DNA of 7,795 nucleotides, from the NCBI GenBank assembly GCA_964292295.1, contig CAXYVC010000127.1, forward strand, positions 1 through 7,795, read 5' to 3'. Source of the stretch: CAXYVC01 sp964292295. GTDB lineage: Bacteria > Acidobacteriota > Holophagae > Holophagales > Holophagaceae. The position numbers were made by a program, and so were the translations under genes. The notes beneath the pieces are model-generated. The model searched no databases. It saw nothing but the letters and a program-made list of their open reading frames with translations, and was not told the DNA's origin. Position 1 is the first letter of the stretch; every line of letters starts with the position of its first letter. Of this stretch, positions 1 to 5,879 are shown piece by piece.

Positions 1-3
1 CCC

Positions 4-52
4 AGGCCCGGGGAGGGGACCCCCCCCGGGCCTCCCGGCCCGCGGGGCCGGG
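4..52 (-). terminator. Tandem G/C-only hairpins downstream of the M28 peptidase gene
   Basis: Two back-to-back inverted repeats fill the short stretch after the peptidase stop. Arms 4-13 and 24-33 are a perfect 10-bp match around a 10-base loop, and arms 34-41 and 45-52 are a perfect 8-bp match around a 3-base loop. A third palindrome (48-60, CCGGGG-A-CCCCGG) overlaps the second. In the direction of the peptidase mRNA they come straight after the stop codon, which fits a transcription end or 3' stabilising structure. No T-run follows on the minus strand, so this is not a classical intrinsic terminator. The gene beyond the window edge is unknown. Confidence 0.4.
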
Positions 53-74
53 GACCCCGGGGCGGGACGCGCGC

Positions 75-1475
75 CTAGAAGGTGATGGTCTTCAGGCCCT
101 CGATGACGATGTCGGCCACCTTGGCAAGCCCTTCGCGATCCACGATGGCGGGCGTGTCGGTGGCCCTGTGGTGGTGCGCGCCGGGGGCCACGAAACGGTA
201 GGCGGGGATCTTCTTGGCAAGGAAGGGCACGTCGTCGCTGGCGCCCTGGCCGCCCCAGTCCACGGGCGTGAGGCGCCCCTCGCGGATGGCCTTGCCGGCA
301 AAGGCCTGCACCAGCGGATTGTCGTTCACGTTGCTGAGGGCGACTTCCTTTCCGCCCACGTCGTCCAGCTGGATCATCAGCTTGGTGTCCTCCAGGGGCA
401 GGAGGGGCGCCTTCTCCGCGTAGAAGCGGGAGCCGTAGAGGCCCTGCTCCTCCGCGCCCCACAGGGCGAAGACCACGGTGCGCTTGGGGCGCTGGCCGGA
501 GGTGGCGAGGGCCCGGGCGGCCTCCAGCACCACCGCGGTGCCCGAGGCGTTGTCGGAAGCGCCGGGGAAGATGCGCCCATCGGCGCCCATGCCCAGGTGG
601 TCGTAGTGGGCGCCCAGGAGGACCACCTCCTTGCCCAGCTGCGGGTCCTGGCCCCTCAGGATGCCGAAGACGTTGCGGCTCTTGGCTTCCCGGTTCACCC
701 GGGCCTTGAGCAGCAGGTGCGCCCTGCGCCCCAGGGCCTTGGGGGAGGGATCCTTGGCCAGCGCTTCGACCGGGGCGCCCAGGAGGGCTTCCACGGCGTC
801 CTTACGCAGGAAGACCGCGGGGAGCTCCGCGTGGTAGAGCTCGGGGTTGAAGGCCTGCGTGGGGCCCAGGGCCCGCACCACCGCCTCGTCGCCCAGCTCC
901 TCCACGCGCTTGGCGAGGCCCCCGGTGGGCACCAGGACCACGCCCTTGGCGCCGTGCGTCCAGGCGGCATGGAGCTTCACGTCCGGGTAGGCCTGGGCGA
1001 CGGGGGCGCCCTTGGGGAGGCCCCACAACAGCACGACGATCTTGCCCTTCACGTCCACCTGGCCGTAGGGGCTGAAGCCGGGCGCATCCACGCCGTAGCC
1101 CGCGAAGACCAGCTCGCCGGTCACGTCGCCGGAGCCCGAATACTGGACCTCCCGGAAGTCGGTGAGGTAGGCGAGCCGCCGCTGGGGCGCGCCCTTGGCG
1201 TCCGGGAGGTCGAAGGCGGTGGGGGAGAGCACCTCGTAGAGGGGAAAGCCGAACTCCTGGGTCTTCACCTCCAGGGGCAGGGCGCGCATGGCCTTCTCCA
1301 CCCAGGCCTCGGCCTTGCGGCCGGAGGGGCTGCCCGTCAGGCGGCCCTGCATGGCGGGGTTGGCGAGTTCGGAGACGGTCTTCATCAGGGCCGCTGCGCG
1401 GTCCTCCGCCCCGGAGAGCGTCAGGGCCAGGCAGGGGAGCAGCAGGCGGGGAAGCAGGGCCAGTCGGGTCGGCAT
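75..1475 (-). CDS. Secreted M28-family zinc metallopeptidase with PA domain
   Basis: A 466-residue aminopeptidase-like enzyme expected to release N-terminal residues from peptides outside the cytoplasm. Residues 1-23 look like a Sec signal peptide (MPTR, a leucine-rich core, then LSGA before ED). A PA-type insert follows at about 115-235 (GYGVDAPGF, VKGKIVVL). The M28 catalytic core starts near 270. Likely zinc ligands and catalytic residues by motif are H290 in HYDH, D308 in SDNASG, E342/E343 in GAEEQG, D371 in QLDDVG and H436 in HHHRATDT, where the usual Tyr before the last ligand is His. The start was chosen at 1475 because AAGGAG lies 5 bases upstream; an in-frame ATG six codons earlier (1493) has no such site and falls inside a hairpin. 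The length is normal for signal + PA + M28 proteins. The exact substrate cannot be told from sequence. The gene follows ltaE on the same strand after a 128-base gap that has its own hairpin, so it is probably a separate transcript. Confidence 0.93.
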   Translation of the reverse strand: MPTRLALLPRLLLPCLALTLSGAEDRAAALMKTVSELANPAMQGRLTGSPSGRKAEAWVEKAMRALPLEVKTQEFGFPLYEVLSPTAFDLPDAKGAPQRRLAYLTDFREVQYSGSGDVTGELVFAGYGVDAPGFSPYGQVDVKGKIVVLLWGLPKGAPVAQAYPDVKLHAAWTHGAKGVVLVPTGGLAKRVEELGDEAVVRALGPTQAFNPELYHAELPAVFLRKDAVEALLGAPVEALAKDPSPKALGRRAHLLLKARVNREAKSRNVFGILRGQDPQLGKEVVLLGAHYDHLGMGADGRIFPGASDNASGTAVVLEAARALATSGQRPKRTVVFALWGAEEQGLYGSRFYAEKAPLLPLEDTKLMIQLDDVGGKEVALSNVNDNPLVQAFAGKAIREGRLTPVDWGGQGASDDVPFLAKKIPAYRFVAPGAHHHRATDTPAIVDREGLAKVADIVIEGLKTITF

Positions 1476-1490
1476 GGGAACTCCTTGGTG

Positions 1491-1505
1491 CATCGCGTTG
1501 CGATG
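1491..1505 (-). promoter_or_regulatory. Inverted repeat just upstream of the peptidase ribosome binding site
   Basis: CATCGC-AAC-GCGATG (minus strand) has perfect 6-bp arms and a 3-base loop. It ends 3 bases before the CAAGGAG ribosome binding site of the M28 gene. In the mRNA it would form a small 5' UTR hairpin; as DNA it could be a protein site. The function is inferred from position only. Confidence 0.35.
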
Positions 1506-1514
1506 GGACTTCCC

Positions 1515-1520
1515 AGGCTA
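1515..1520 (-). promoter_or_regulatory. Possible -10 element for the M28 peptidase gene
   Basis: TAGCCT on the minus strand fits the TAnnnT pattern of a housekeeping -10 box and lies about 40 bases before the start codon, ahead of the 5' UTR inverted repeat. No convincing -35 box lies 16-18 bases upstream, where the sequence is only G and C. Weak evidence. Confidence 0.25.
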
Positions 1521-1551
1521 GGCGGAGGGGGGCCGCCGCGGTGCGCAGGCC

Positions 1552-1604
1552 GCCGGGCGGTTCCCCGGGGCCGCCGGGCCGTGCCCCTGGCGGGGCCGCC
1601 CGGC
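1552..1604 (-). terminator. Stem-loop at the end of ltaE
   Basis: Outer arms GCCGGGCGG (1552-1560) and CCGCCCGGC (1596-1604) pair perfectly over 9 bp. Within the 35-base loop a further CCCC/GGGG pair (1563-1566 with 1592-1595) is possible. The stem begins at the last base of the ltaE stop codon as read on the minus strand, which is a usual place for a terminator. There is no following U-tract, so termination is inferred from position and stem strength. Confidence 0.4.
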
Positions 1605-2656
1605 TACGCCATGGGCCGGTCGCCTTCCCAGGTGGTGAGCATCTGGGGCACGAGGGGAAGGATGCGCGTCAGCGCCGCGTCGATGTCCGCGTCCTGGAGG
1701 TCCCGGTGGGTGATGAAGCGCAGGGAGGAACCCACGGGCAGGACCCGCACGCCCGCGTCCTCCAGGAGGCTGAGGGCGAAGGCCGTGTCCACCACGGGCA
1801 CCAGGAGGATGTTCGTCTCGGGGCTCGCCACGTTGAAGCCCATGGCCCGGAGGCCCTCGGCCAGGCGCGCCGCCCGGGCGTGGTCCTCCGCGAGGCGCGG
1901 CAGGTGGTCGAGGGCCACCATGCCCGCCGCGGCCACGGCGCCGCCCTGGCCCACGCCGCCGCCCAGCATCTTGCGGATGCGGCGGGCCTGCTCCACGGCC
2001 TCCCGGCTGCCGCAGAGGACGGAGCCCATGGGGGCGCCGAGCCCCTTGGAAAGGCACACGCTCACCGTGTCCGCGCCCCAGGCCAGGTCCGCCAGGGCAT
2101 CTCCCGTGGCCACGGCGGCGTGCCAGAGGCGGGCGCCGTCCAGGTGCACCTTCAGCCCCTTCGCCTGCGCCACCTCGGCCAGGGCGCGCTGGGTCGCGGC
2201 GCCGAAGCAGGTGCCGCCCGCGAAGTTGTGGGTGTTCTCCAGGCAGAGCAGGGTGCTTCTCAGGGCGTAGTAGGGACCGGCGCCGCCCGCGGCCCGGGCC
2301 ACCTGGAAGGGAGTGATGCGCCCAGGTCCGTCCTCCCAGGGCAGGGCTTCCGGCATGCCCCCCGCGAGCCAGGCGCCCGTGCCCAGCTCGCTGCCGAGGA
2401 CGTGGGCCTGGGCCGGGGCCAGGAAGCGGTCGCCGCGCCGCAGGTGGACCATGAGGGCCACCAGGTTGGCCATGCAGCCCGTGGGCACCCAGAGGGCCGC
2501 CTCCTTGCCCAGCAGCTCCGCCGTGCGCCGCTCCAGGCGGTCCATGGTGGGGTCGCGCTCCAGCACGTCGTCCGCCACCTCCGCCGCCGCCATGGCCGCG
2601 CGCATCTCCGGGGTGGGCTTCGTGACGGTGTCGGAGCGGAAGTCGAGGGTGCGCAT
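1604..2656 (-). CDS. ltaE: Low-specificity L-threonine aldolase
   Basis: A cytoplasmic PLP enzyme of fold type I that cleaves L-threonine and L-allo-threonine to glycine and acetaldehyde, important for glycine supply and threonine breakdown. Family marks in order are FRSDTVTKPT at 6-15, VADDVLERDPT at 27-37, VPTGCMANL at 57-65, the ring-stacking histidine H85 in AQAH, LENTHNFAGG at 139-148, HLDGAR at 171-176 (D173 should contact the pyridine nitrogen), the Schiff-base lysine K204 in CLSKGLGAPMGS, and R313 in LRFITH for the substrate carboxylate. Length (350 residues) is typical. The start ATG has GGAGG 4 bases upstream. It is divergent from the chorismate mutase gene across a 150-base gap. 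A possible extended -10 (TGCTTGAAT, minus strand, 2694-2686) lies about 30 bases ahead of the start. Other beta-eliminating lyases of this fold are less likely, given the full set of aldolase motifs. Confidence 0.95.
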   Translation of the reverse strand: MRTLDFRSDTVTKPTPEMRAAMAAAEVADDVLERDPTMDRLERRTAELLGKEAALWVPTGCMANLVALMVHLRRGDRFLAPAQAHVLGSELGTGAWLAGGMPEALPWEDGPGRITPFQVARAAGGAGPYYALRSTLLCLENTHNFAGGTCFGAATQRALAEVAQAKGLKVHLDGARLWHAAVATGDALADLAWGADTVSVCLSKGLGAPMGSVLCGSREAVEQARRIRKMLGGGVGQGGAVAAAGMVALDHLPRLAEDHARAARLAEGLRAMGFNVASPETNILLVPVVDTAFALSLLEDAGVRVLPVGSSLRFITHRDLQDADIDAALTRILPLVPQMLTTWEGDRPMA

Positions 2657-2731
2657 GGGGCCTCCGGCCTGGAAGGAACGGGATCATTCAAGCACGGAGG
2701 AAAGATGGCGTGGCCCGTGCGATGGGCAGTC

Positions 2732-2773
2732 TCCCTTCCGCTCCCGCCGCCTTCCCGGGGACACTGGAAGGGA
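2732..2773. promoter_or_regulatory. 8-bp inverted repeat around a possible -10 box
   Basis: TCCCTTCC (2732-2739) and GGAAGGGA (2766-2773) are perfect inverted copies with centres 34 bp apart, close to three helical turns. The possible -10 GACACT (2760-2765) sits directly before the right arm. This could be an operator pair controlling the mutase-U32 transcript, but purine-rich 8-mers can pair by chance in such a sequence. Confidence 0.3.
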
Positions 2774-2790
2774 CGCGGGGTGCGCCCGCG
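2774..2790 (+). promoter_or_regulatory. GC hairpin in the chorismate mutase leader
   Basis: CGCGGG (2774-2779) pairs with CCCGCG (2785-2790) around a 5-base loop. It ends 3 bases before the AAAGGA ribosome binding site, so in the mRNA it would lie at the edge of the translation start region. It may tune initiation or protect the 5' end; no regulatory ligand or leader peptide is visible. Confidence 0.3.
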
Positions 2791-2806
2791 CGGAAAGGAC
2801 CCTTGC

Positions 2807-3106
2807 ATGATGCTGCCGCCCGACGAGCTGGCCGGCCTGCGCCGGGAGATCGACGCCGTGAACGGCGAGCTGCTGGGCCTGCTCGCGCGGCGGGGGGAGC
2901 TGGTGCGGCGCCTGGCGGCCCTGGCCGCCCGGGGGCAGGCCCCCGCGGGACGGGACGCGGCGCGGGAGGCGGAGATGCTCGCGCGCCTGCGGGCGGAGAA
3001 CCCGGGGCCGTACACGGGGGAGGAGGTGGAGGCCGTGTTCCGGGCCCTCTTCGAGGCCTCCCTGGCCCTGAAGCGCCGGGCGGGCCTCGGCGGGGGGCGC
3101 CCCTGA
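2807..3106 (+). CDS. Chorismate mutase, AroQ (type II) family
   Basis: A 99-residue all-helical protein expected to rearrange chorismate to prephenate in the cytoplasm. Helix 1 carries the family start LRREID (11-16) and LLGLLARRGEL (22-32). GRDAAREAEML (48-58) matches the loop and second helix with D50 and E54, and VFRALFEASLALKRR (77-91) matches the last helix. Aligned by eye to E. coli PheA mutase, R12 and R28 match R11 and R28, but the active-site K39 position is Ala (40/41; nearest basic residue R42) and the Q88 position is Lys (K89). The start at 2807 is supported by AAAGGA 7 bases upstream; a second ATG follows at once. No dehydratase, dehydrogenase or DAHP synthase domain is attached. 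The stop shares a base with the U32 start (TGATG), so the two are probably co-translated. Activity is likely but not certain, given the changed residues. Confidence 0.85.
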   Translation: MMLPPDELAGLRREIDAVNGELLGLLARRGELVRRLAALAARGQAPAGRDAAREAEMLARLRAENPGPYTGEEVEAVFRALFEASLALKRRAGLGGGRP

Positions 3107-4932
3107 TGGCGCTGGAGCTGCTCGCGCCCGCGCGCAACGCGGAACAGGGGATCCTCGCGCTCCGCTGCGGGGCGGACGCGGTGTACATGGGCGGTCCGCG
3201 CTTCGGCGCGCGCCAGGGGGCCACCTGCGGACTGGAGGACCTGGAGGCGGTGGCGCGGGAGGCGCGCTTCTGGGACGCGAAGCTCTACCTCACCCTGAAC
3301 ACCCTGCTCTTCGACGGGGAGCTGGAGGAGGCGCGGCGCATGGCCTGGAGGGCCTTCGAAGCAGGGGTCGACGCCCTCATCCTGCAGGACCTCGGGCTCC
3401 TCCAGCTGGACCTGCCCCCCATTCCCCGCCACGCCAGCACCCAGGCGGTCTGCGACCGCCCCGAGAAGGTGGCCTTCCTGGCCTCCGCGGGCTTCAGCCG
3501 CGCCATCCTGGCCCGGGAGCTGAGCCTGGACGAGATGGCCGCCATCCGCAAGGGAGCGGACATCGAGCTGGAGGCCTTCGTCTTCGGCGCCCTCTGCGTG
3601 GGGGAGAGCGGCCAGTGCTACCTGAGCGGCGCCCTATGCGGGCGCAGCGGGAACCGGGGCGAGTGTGCCCAGCCCTGCCGTTCCCCCTGGATGCTGCAGG
3701 ACGCCTCGGGGCGCGCGCTGCTCTCCGAACGCCCCTTGCTGAGCATCCAGGATCTCGACCTGAGCGGCCACCTGGAGGCCCTGGCGGATGCGGGCATCTG
3801 CAGCTTCAAGATCGAGGGGCGCCTGAAGGACGCGGACTACGTGAAGAACGTGGTGGGCCACCTGCGACGGCGCCTGGATGCCCTGCTCGATCGGCGCCCG
3901 GAGCTCGGCCGGGCCTCGCTGGGGCATACGGAGCTCGGCTTCGACCCGGAGCCCTCCAAGACCTTCAACCGCGGCCTCGGGCCGTACCGCATCGACGGCC
4001 TGCGCCGCCCCGTGGCGACCCTGGACGCGGCGGGCCACCTGGGGGAAGCGGTGGGCCGGGTGCGCTCGGTGAAGGGGGACCGGGTGCTCCTGGAGGCGCC
4101 GGCGGAGCTGCACCCCGGCGACGGTCTTGCCTTCCTGGATGCCGCCGGCCAGGTGGCGGGCACCACCGTGAACGCCGTGGAGGGCGCCCAGGTCTTCGTG
4201 CAGGATCCCTCCCGCCTCGCGCCGGGCCTGGAGCTGCGCCGCAACCTGGACCACCGCTGGCTGAAGGGCTTACGCGCGGCGCGGGTGCGCCGCCGCCTGC
4301 CGGTCGTGGCGCGCCTGGAGCTGGGGGAGGACGAGGTGCGCCTTCGGATCCAAGATCCCCAGGGGCTGGAAGGCCTCGCCCGGCGCACGGGCCCCTTTGG
4401 AGCGCCGAAGGACGCGGCCCGCACCCGGGCGGCCCTGGAGGAGGCCGTGGCGCGCCTGGGGGACACGGACTTCGTGCTGGAGGGGCTTCACGTCGAAGGC
4501 GAGCGTTTCGTGCCCGTGAGCGTGGCGAACGCCCTGCGGCGCGAGGCCGCGGAGGACCTGCGTGCGCGCCGGATGCTCCCGCGCCCGAAGCCGGGGCCCG
4601 CGCCCGTGGTGCCGGCAGGGCTGGAAGGGCGGTGCCTGGACTTCACCTGGAACGTGGCGAACGCGGCTGCAAGAACTCTCTATACGCGTGCCGGGGCCGA
4701 GGTGCGGGAGCCAGCCGCTGAGTGCGGCGTGGATCTCAAGGGCCGCGTGGTGATGCGCACCCGCCACTGCCTGCGCTACGAGCTGGGCTGGTGCGCCGCC
4801 CATCCCAACCCGCGGCCCCTGGCGGCGCTCCGGGAGCCTTCGGGGCCGCTCTTCCTGGTGAACGGCGCCACGCGCCTGCGCTGCGTCTTCGACTGCGCCG
4901 CCTGCCGCATGCAGCTGGTGCTGGAGGGCTGA
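3106..4932 (+). CDS. U32-family Fe-S protein, RlhA/YdcP-like (RNA hydroxylation)
   Basis: A 608-residue member of the family misnamed peptidase U32. Known relatives hydroxylate RNA (RlhA, 23S rRNA C2501; TrhP, tRNA U34) or ubiquinone precursors (UbiU/UbiV) with an Fe-S cluster. The N-terminal TIM-barrel-like part begins LELLAPARN and contains CGADAVYMGG (21-30). The signature E-A-F-x-x-G-A-L-C-x4-G-x-C-x-L-S spans 156-174. Cysteines C164, C171, C187, C191 and C232 are candidates for the cluster, followed by SFKIEGRLKDADYV (233-246). The middle, about 370-490, fits the DUF3656 insert of RlhA-type proteins. The tail has C555 and C563 (RHCLRYELGWC) and C597/C600 (FDCAAC), a likely four-cysteine site also found in long U32 proteins. 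Length and order fit RlhA (about 650 residues) better than TrhP (about 450). A weak ribosome binding site and the TGATG junction suggest coupling to the chorismate mutase upstream. The RNA target is inferred. Confidence 0.88.
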   Translation: MALELLAPARNAEQGILALRCGADAVYMGGPRFGARQGATCGLEDLEAVAREARFWDAKLYLTLNTLLFDGELEEARRMAWRAFEAGVDALILQDLGLLQLDLPPIPRHASTQAVCDRPEKVAFLASAGFSRAILARELSLDEMAAIRKGADIELEAFVFGALCVGESGQCYLSGALCGRSGNRGECAQPCRSPWMLQDASGRALLSERPLLSIQDLDLSGHLEALADAGICSFKIEGRLKDADYVKNVVGHLRRRLDALLDRRPELGRASLGHTELGFDPEPSKTFNRGLGPYRIDGLRRPVATLDAAGHLGEAVGRVRSVKGDRVLLEAPAELHPGDGLAFLDAAGQVAGTTVNAVEGAQVFVQDPSRLAPGLELRRNLDHRWLKGLRAARVRRRLPVVARLELGEDEVRLRIQDPQGLEGLARRTGPFGAPKDAARTRAALEEAVARLGDTDFVLEGLHVEGERFVPVSVANALRREAAEDLRARRMLPRPKPGPAPVVPAGLEGRCLDFTWNVANAAARTLYTRAGAEVREPAAECGVDLKGRVVMRTRHCLRYELGWCAAHPNPRPLAALREPSGPLFLVNGATRLRCVFDCAACRMQLVLEG

Positions 4933-4936
4933 GGCC

Positions 4937-4964
4937 TGGACGGCTCCCCCGCGGGGCCCAGAAT
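4937..4964 (+). promoter_or_regulatory. Possible weak promoter for the DNA ligase gene
   Basis: TGGACG (4937-4942) and CAGAAT (4959-4964), each four of six to the sigma-70 consensus, are separated by 16 bases in the 65-base gap after the U32 stop. A short GGGGG/CCCCC stem (4965-4969 with 4975-4979) follows. The ligase may equally be transcribed by read-through from the U32 gene. Confidence 0.25.
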
Positions 4965-4997
4965 GGGGGATCCACCCCCCTCCATTCCGGAGACCCC

Positions 4998-5840
4998 ATG
5001 GCCCCGTTTGCCTTTTCCCCTCCTCTGGGTGTGGCCCTGGCCTTCGCCGGCCTGCTCGCGCCTGCCGCGCCTCCAGAGATGCTCCTGGCGAAGGTGCTGG
5101 GGCCGGAGGTGGACGTCTCCGCCTACCTCGTGAGCGAGAAGTTCGATGGGGTGCGAGCCTTCTGGGACGGCCGGGCCCTGCGCTTCCGCGGCGGCGGCGA
5201 GATTCCGGCGCCCCGCTGGTTCCTGGAGCGGCTGCCCGCGGTGCCCCTGGACGGGGAGCTGTGGATGGGGCGCGGGCGCTTCGAGGAACTCTCAAGCGCA
5301 GTGCGCCGTCAGGAACCGGAGGACGCGGCCTGGCGGCGGATCCATTACCTGGTCTTCGAGCTTCCCGGGGCGCCCGGAAGCTTCGAGGCGCGCGCGGCCC
5401 GCATCCGGGAGCTGGTCGCCCAGGTGGGCTGGCCCCAGCTGGTGGCGGTGGCGCAGGAGCGGGTGAGGGACCGCGGGCAGCTCCAGCAACGCCTGGACCG
5501 GGTGCTGGAGGGGGGCGGGGAGGGCCTGATGCTGCATCTCGCCAGCGCGCCCTACGTGACCGGCCGCAGCGACGTGCTCCTGAAACTCAAGGCGCTGCAG
5601 GACGCCGAGGCGGTGGTGGTGGCCCACGTGCCCGGGAAGGGGCGCTTCCGGGGCCTGCTGGGCGCCCTGGAGGTGGAGACGCCGGAAGGCCGGCGCTTCC
5701 GCATCGGGACGGGGTTGAGCGCGGCCCTGCGCCGGGATCCGCCGCCGGTGGGCTGCACCGTCACCTACACCTACCGGGGCCTCACGGAAGGGGGCCTTCC
5801 GCGCTTCCCGGCCTTCCTGCGCCGGCGCGAGGTCCCCTAG
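4998..5840 (+). CDS. Minimal ATP-dependent DNA ligase, Lig E-like, probably exported
   Basis: A 280-residue ligase that seals nicks in duplex DNA through an enzyme-adenylate. Motif I is SEKFDGVR (46-53) with nucleophile K48. LDGELW (84-89) is motif III, YLVFELPG (117-124) motif IIIa, EGLMLH (175-180) motif IV and DVLLKLK (192-198) motif V. The OB domain ends with IGTGLS, PPPVGCTVTYTYRGLTEGGLPRFPAFLRRR, the closing pattern of Lig E. There is no separate DNA-binding domain. Residues 9-24 are hydrophobic and followed by small residues, like the signal peptide of periplasmic Lig E proteins, though the N-terminus lacks Lys/Arg. Mature-family similarity starts near residue 29. The start has GGAGA 4 bases upstream. 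Motif IIIa has Glu where Asp is usual. Known Lig E proteins have been linked to repair of extracellular or incoming DNA; that role here is inferred. Confidence 0.9.
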   Translation: MAPFAFSPPLGVALAFAGLLAPAAPPEMLLAKVLGPEVDVSAYLVSEKFDGVRAFWDGRALRFRGGGEIPAPRWFLERLPAVPLDGELWMGRGRFEELSSAVRRQEPEDAAWRRIHYLVFELPGAPGSFEARAARIRELVAQVGWPQLVAVAQERVRDRGQLQQRLDRVLEGGGEGLMLHLASAPYVTGRSDVLLKLKALQDAEAVVVAHVPGKGRFRGLLGALEVETPEGRRFRIGTGLSAALRRDPPPVGCTVTYTYRGLTEGGLPRFPAFLRRREVP

Positions 5841-5856
5841 ACAGGCTCTGGCACAC

Positions 5857-5866
5857 TAAAGCTTTA
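5857..5866. promoter_or_regulatory. A/T-rich palindrome before uppP
   Basis: TAAAGCTTTA is a perfect 10-bp palindrome in the 39-base gap between the ligase stop and the uppP start, 4 bases before the GGAG ribosome binding site. It is one of the few A/T-rich patches in the window. CACACT just upstream (5852-5857) could serve as a poor -10. It may be part of a uppP promoter or a small operator; the evidence is composition and symmetry only. Confidence 0.25.
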
Positions 5867-5879
5867 CGCCGGAGTCTCC

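Larger units (their letters stand above)
2657..2806. other. Divergent intergenic region between ltaE and the chorismate mutase
   Basis: These 150 bases separate two divergently transcribed genes, so both promoters should lie here. It holds the ltaE ribosome binding site (2661-2665, minus), a comparatively A/T-rich patch at 2680-2710 that fits the ltaE promoter, a GACACT hexamer at 2760-2765 that could be a plus-strand -10, an 8-bp inverted repeat (2732-2773), a GC hairpin (2774-2790) and the mutase ribosome binding site AAAGGA (2794-2799). I see no small gene in it. Confidence 0.6.

Noticed and set aside
1476..1493. Peptidase start at the upstream ATG (1493)
   Set aside because: The strong AAGGAG lies between this ATG and the one at 1475, and the upstream ATG sits in a hairpin. 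The shorter form also gives a normal signal peptide.
168..2270. A 700-codon open frame on the plus strand opposite the peptidase and ltaE
   Set aside because: It is antisense to two genes with complete catalytic motifs, has low-complexity Gly/Ala/His/Arg-rich translation and no recognisable domain. Long antisense frames are expected at this GC content.
1541..2806. Extension of the chorismate mutase frame upstream to 1541 and of the U32 frame to 2710
   Set aside because: Both extensions translate to low-complexity sequence; the first also runs antisense through ltaE. The family homology begins at 2807 and 3106.
4668..4688. A/T-richer patch near the end of the U32 gene as an internal promoter
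   Set aside because: It encodes a conserved-looking stretch (NAAARTLYTRAG) of the C-terminal domain and has no spaced -35/-10 pair.
5849..5863. Sigma-54-like -24/-12 site (TGGCAC) before uppP
   Set aside because: TGGCAC is present, but the downstream TTGC element is missing and the nearest GC is at the wrong spacing.
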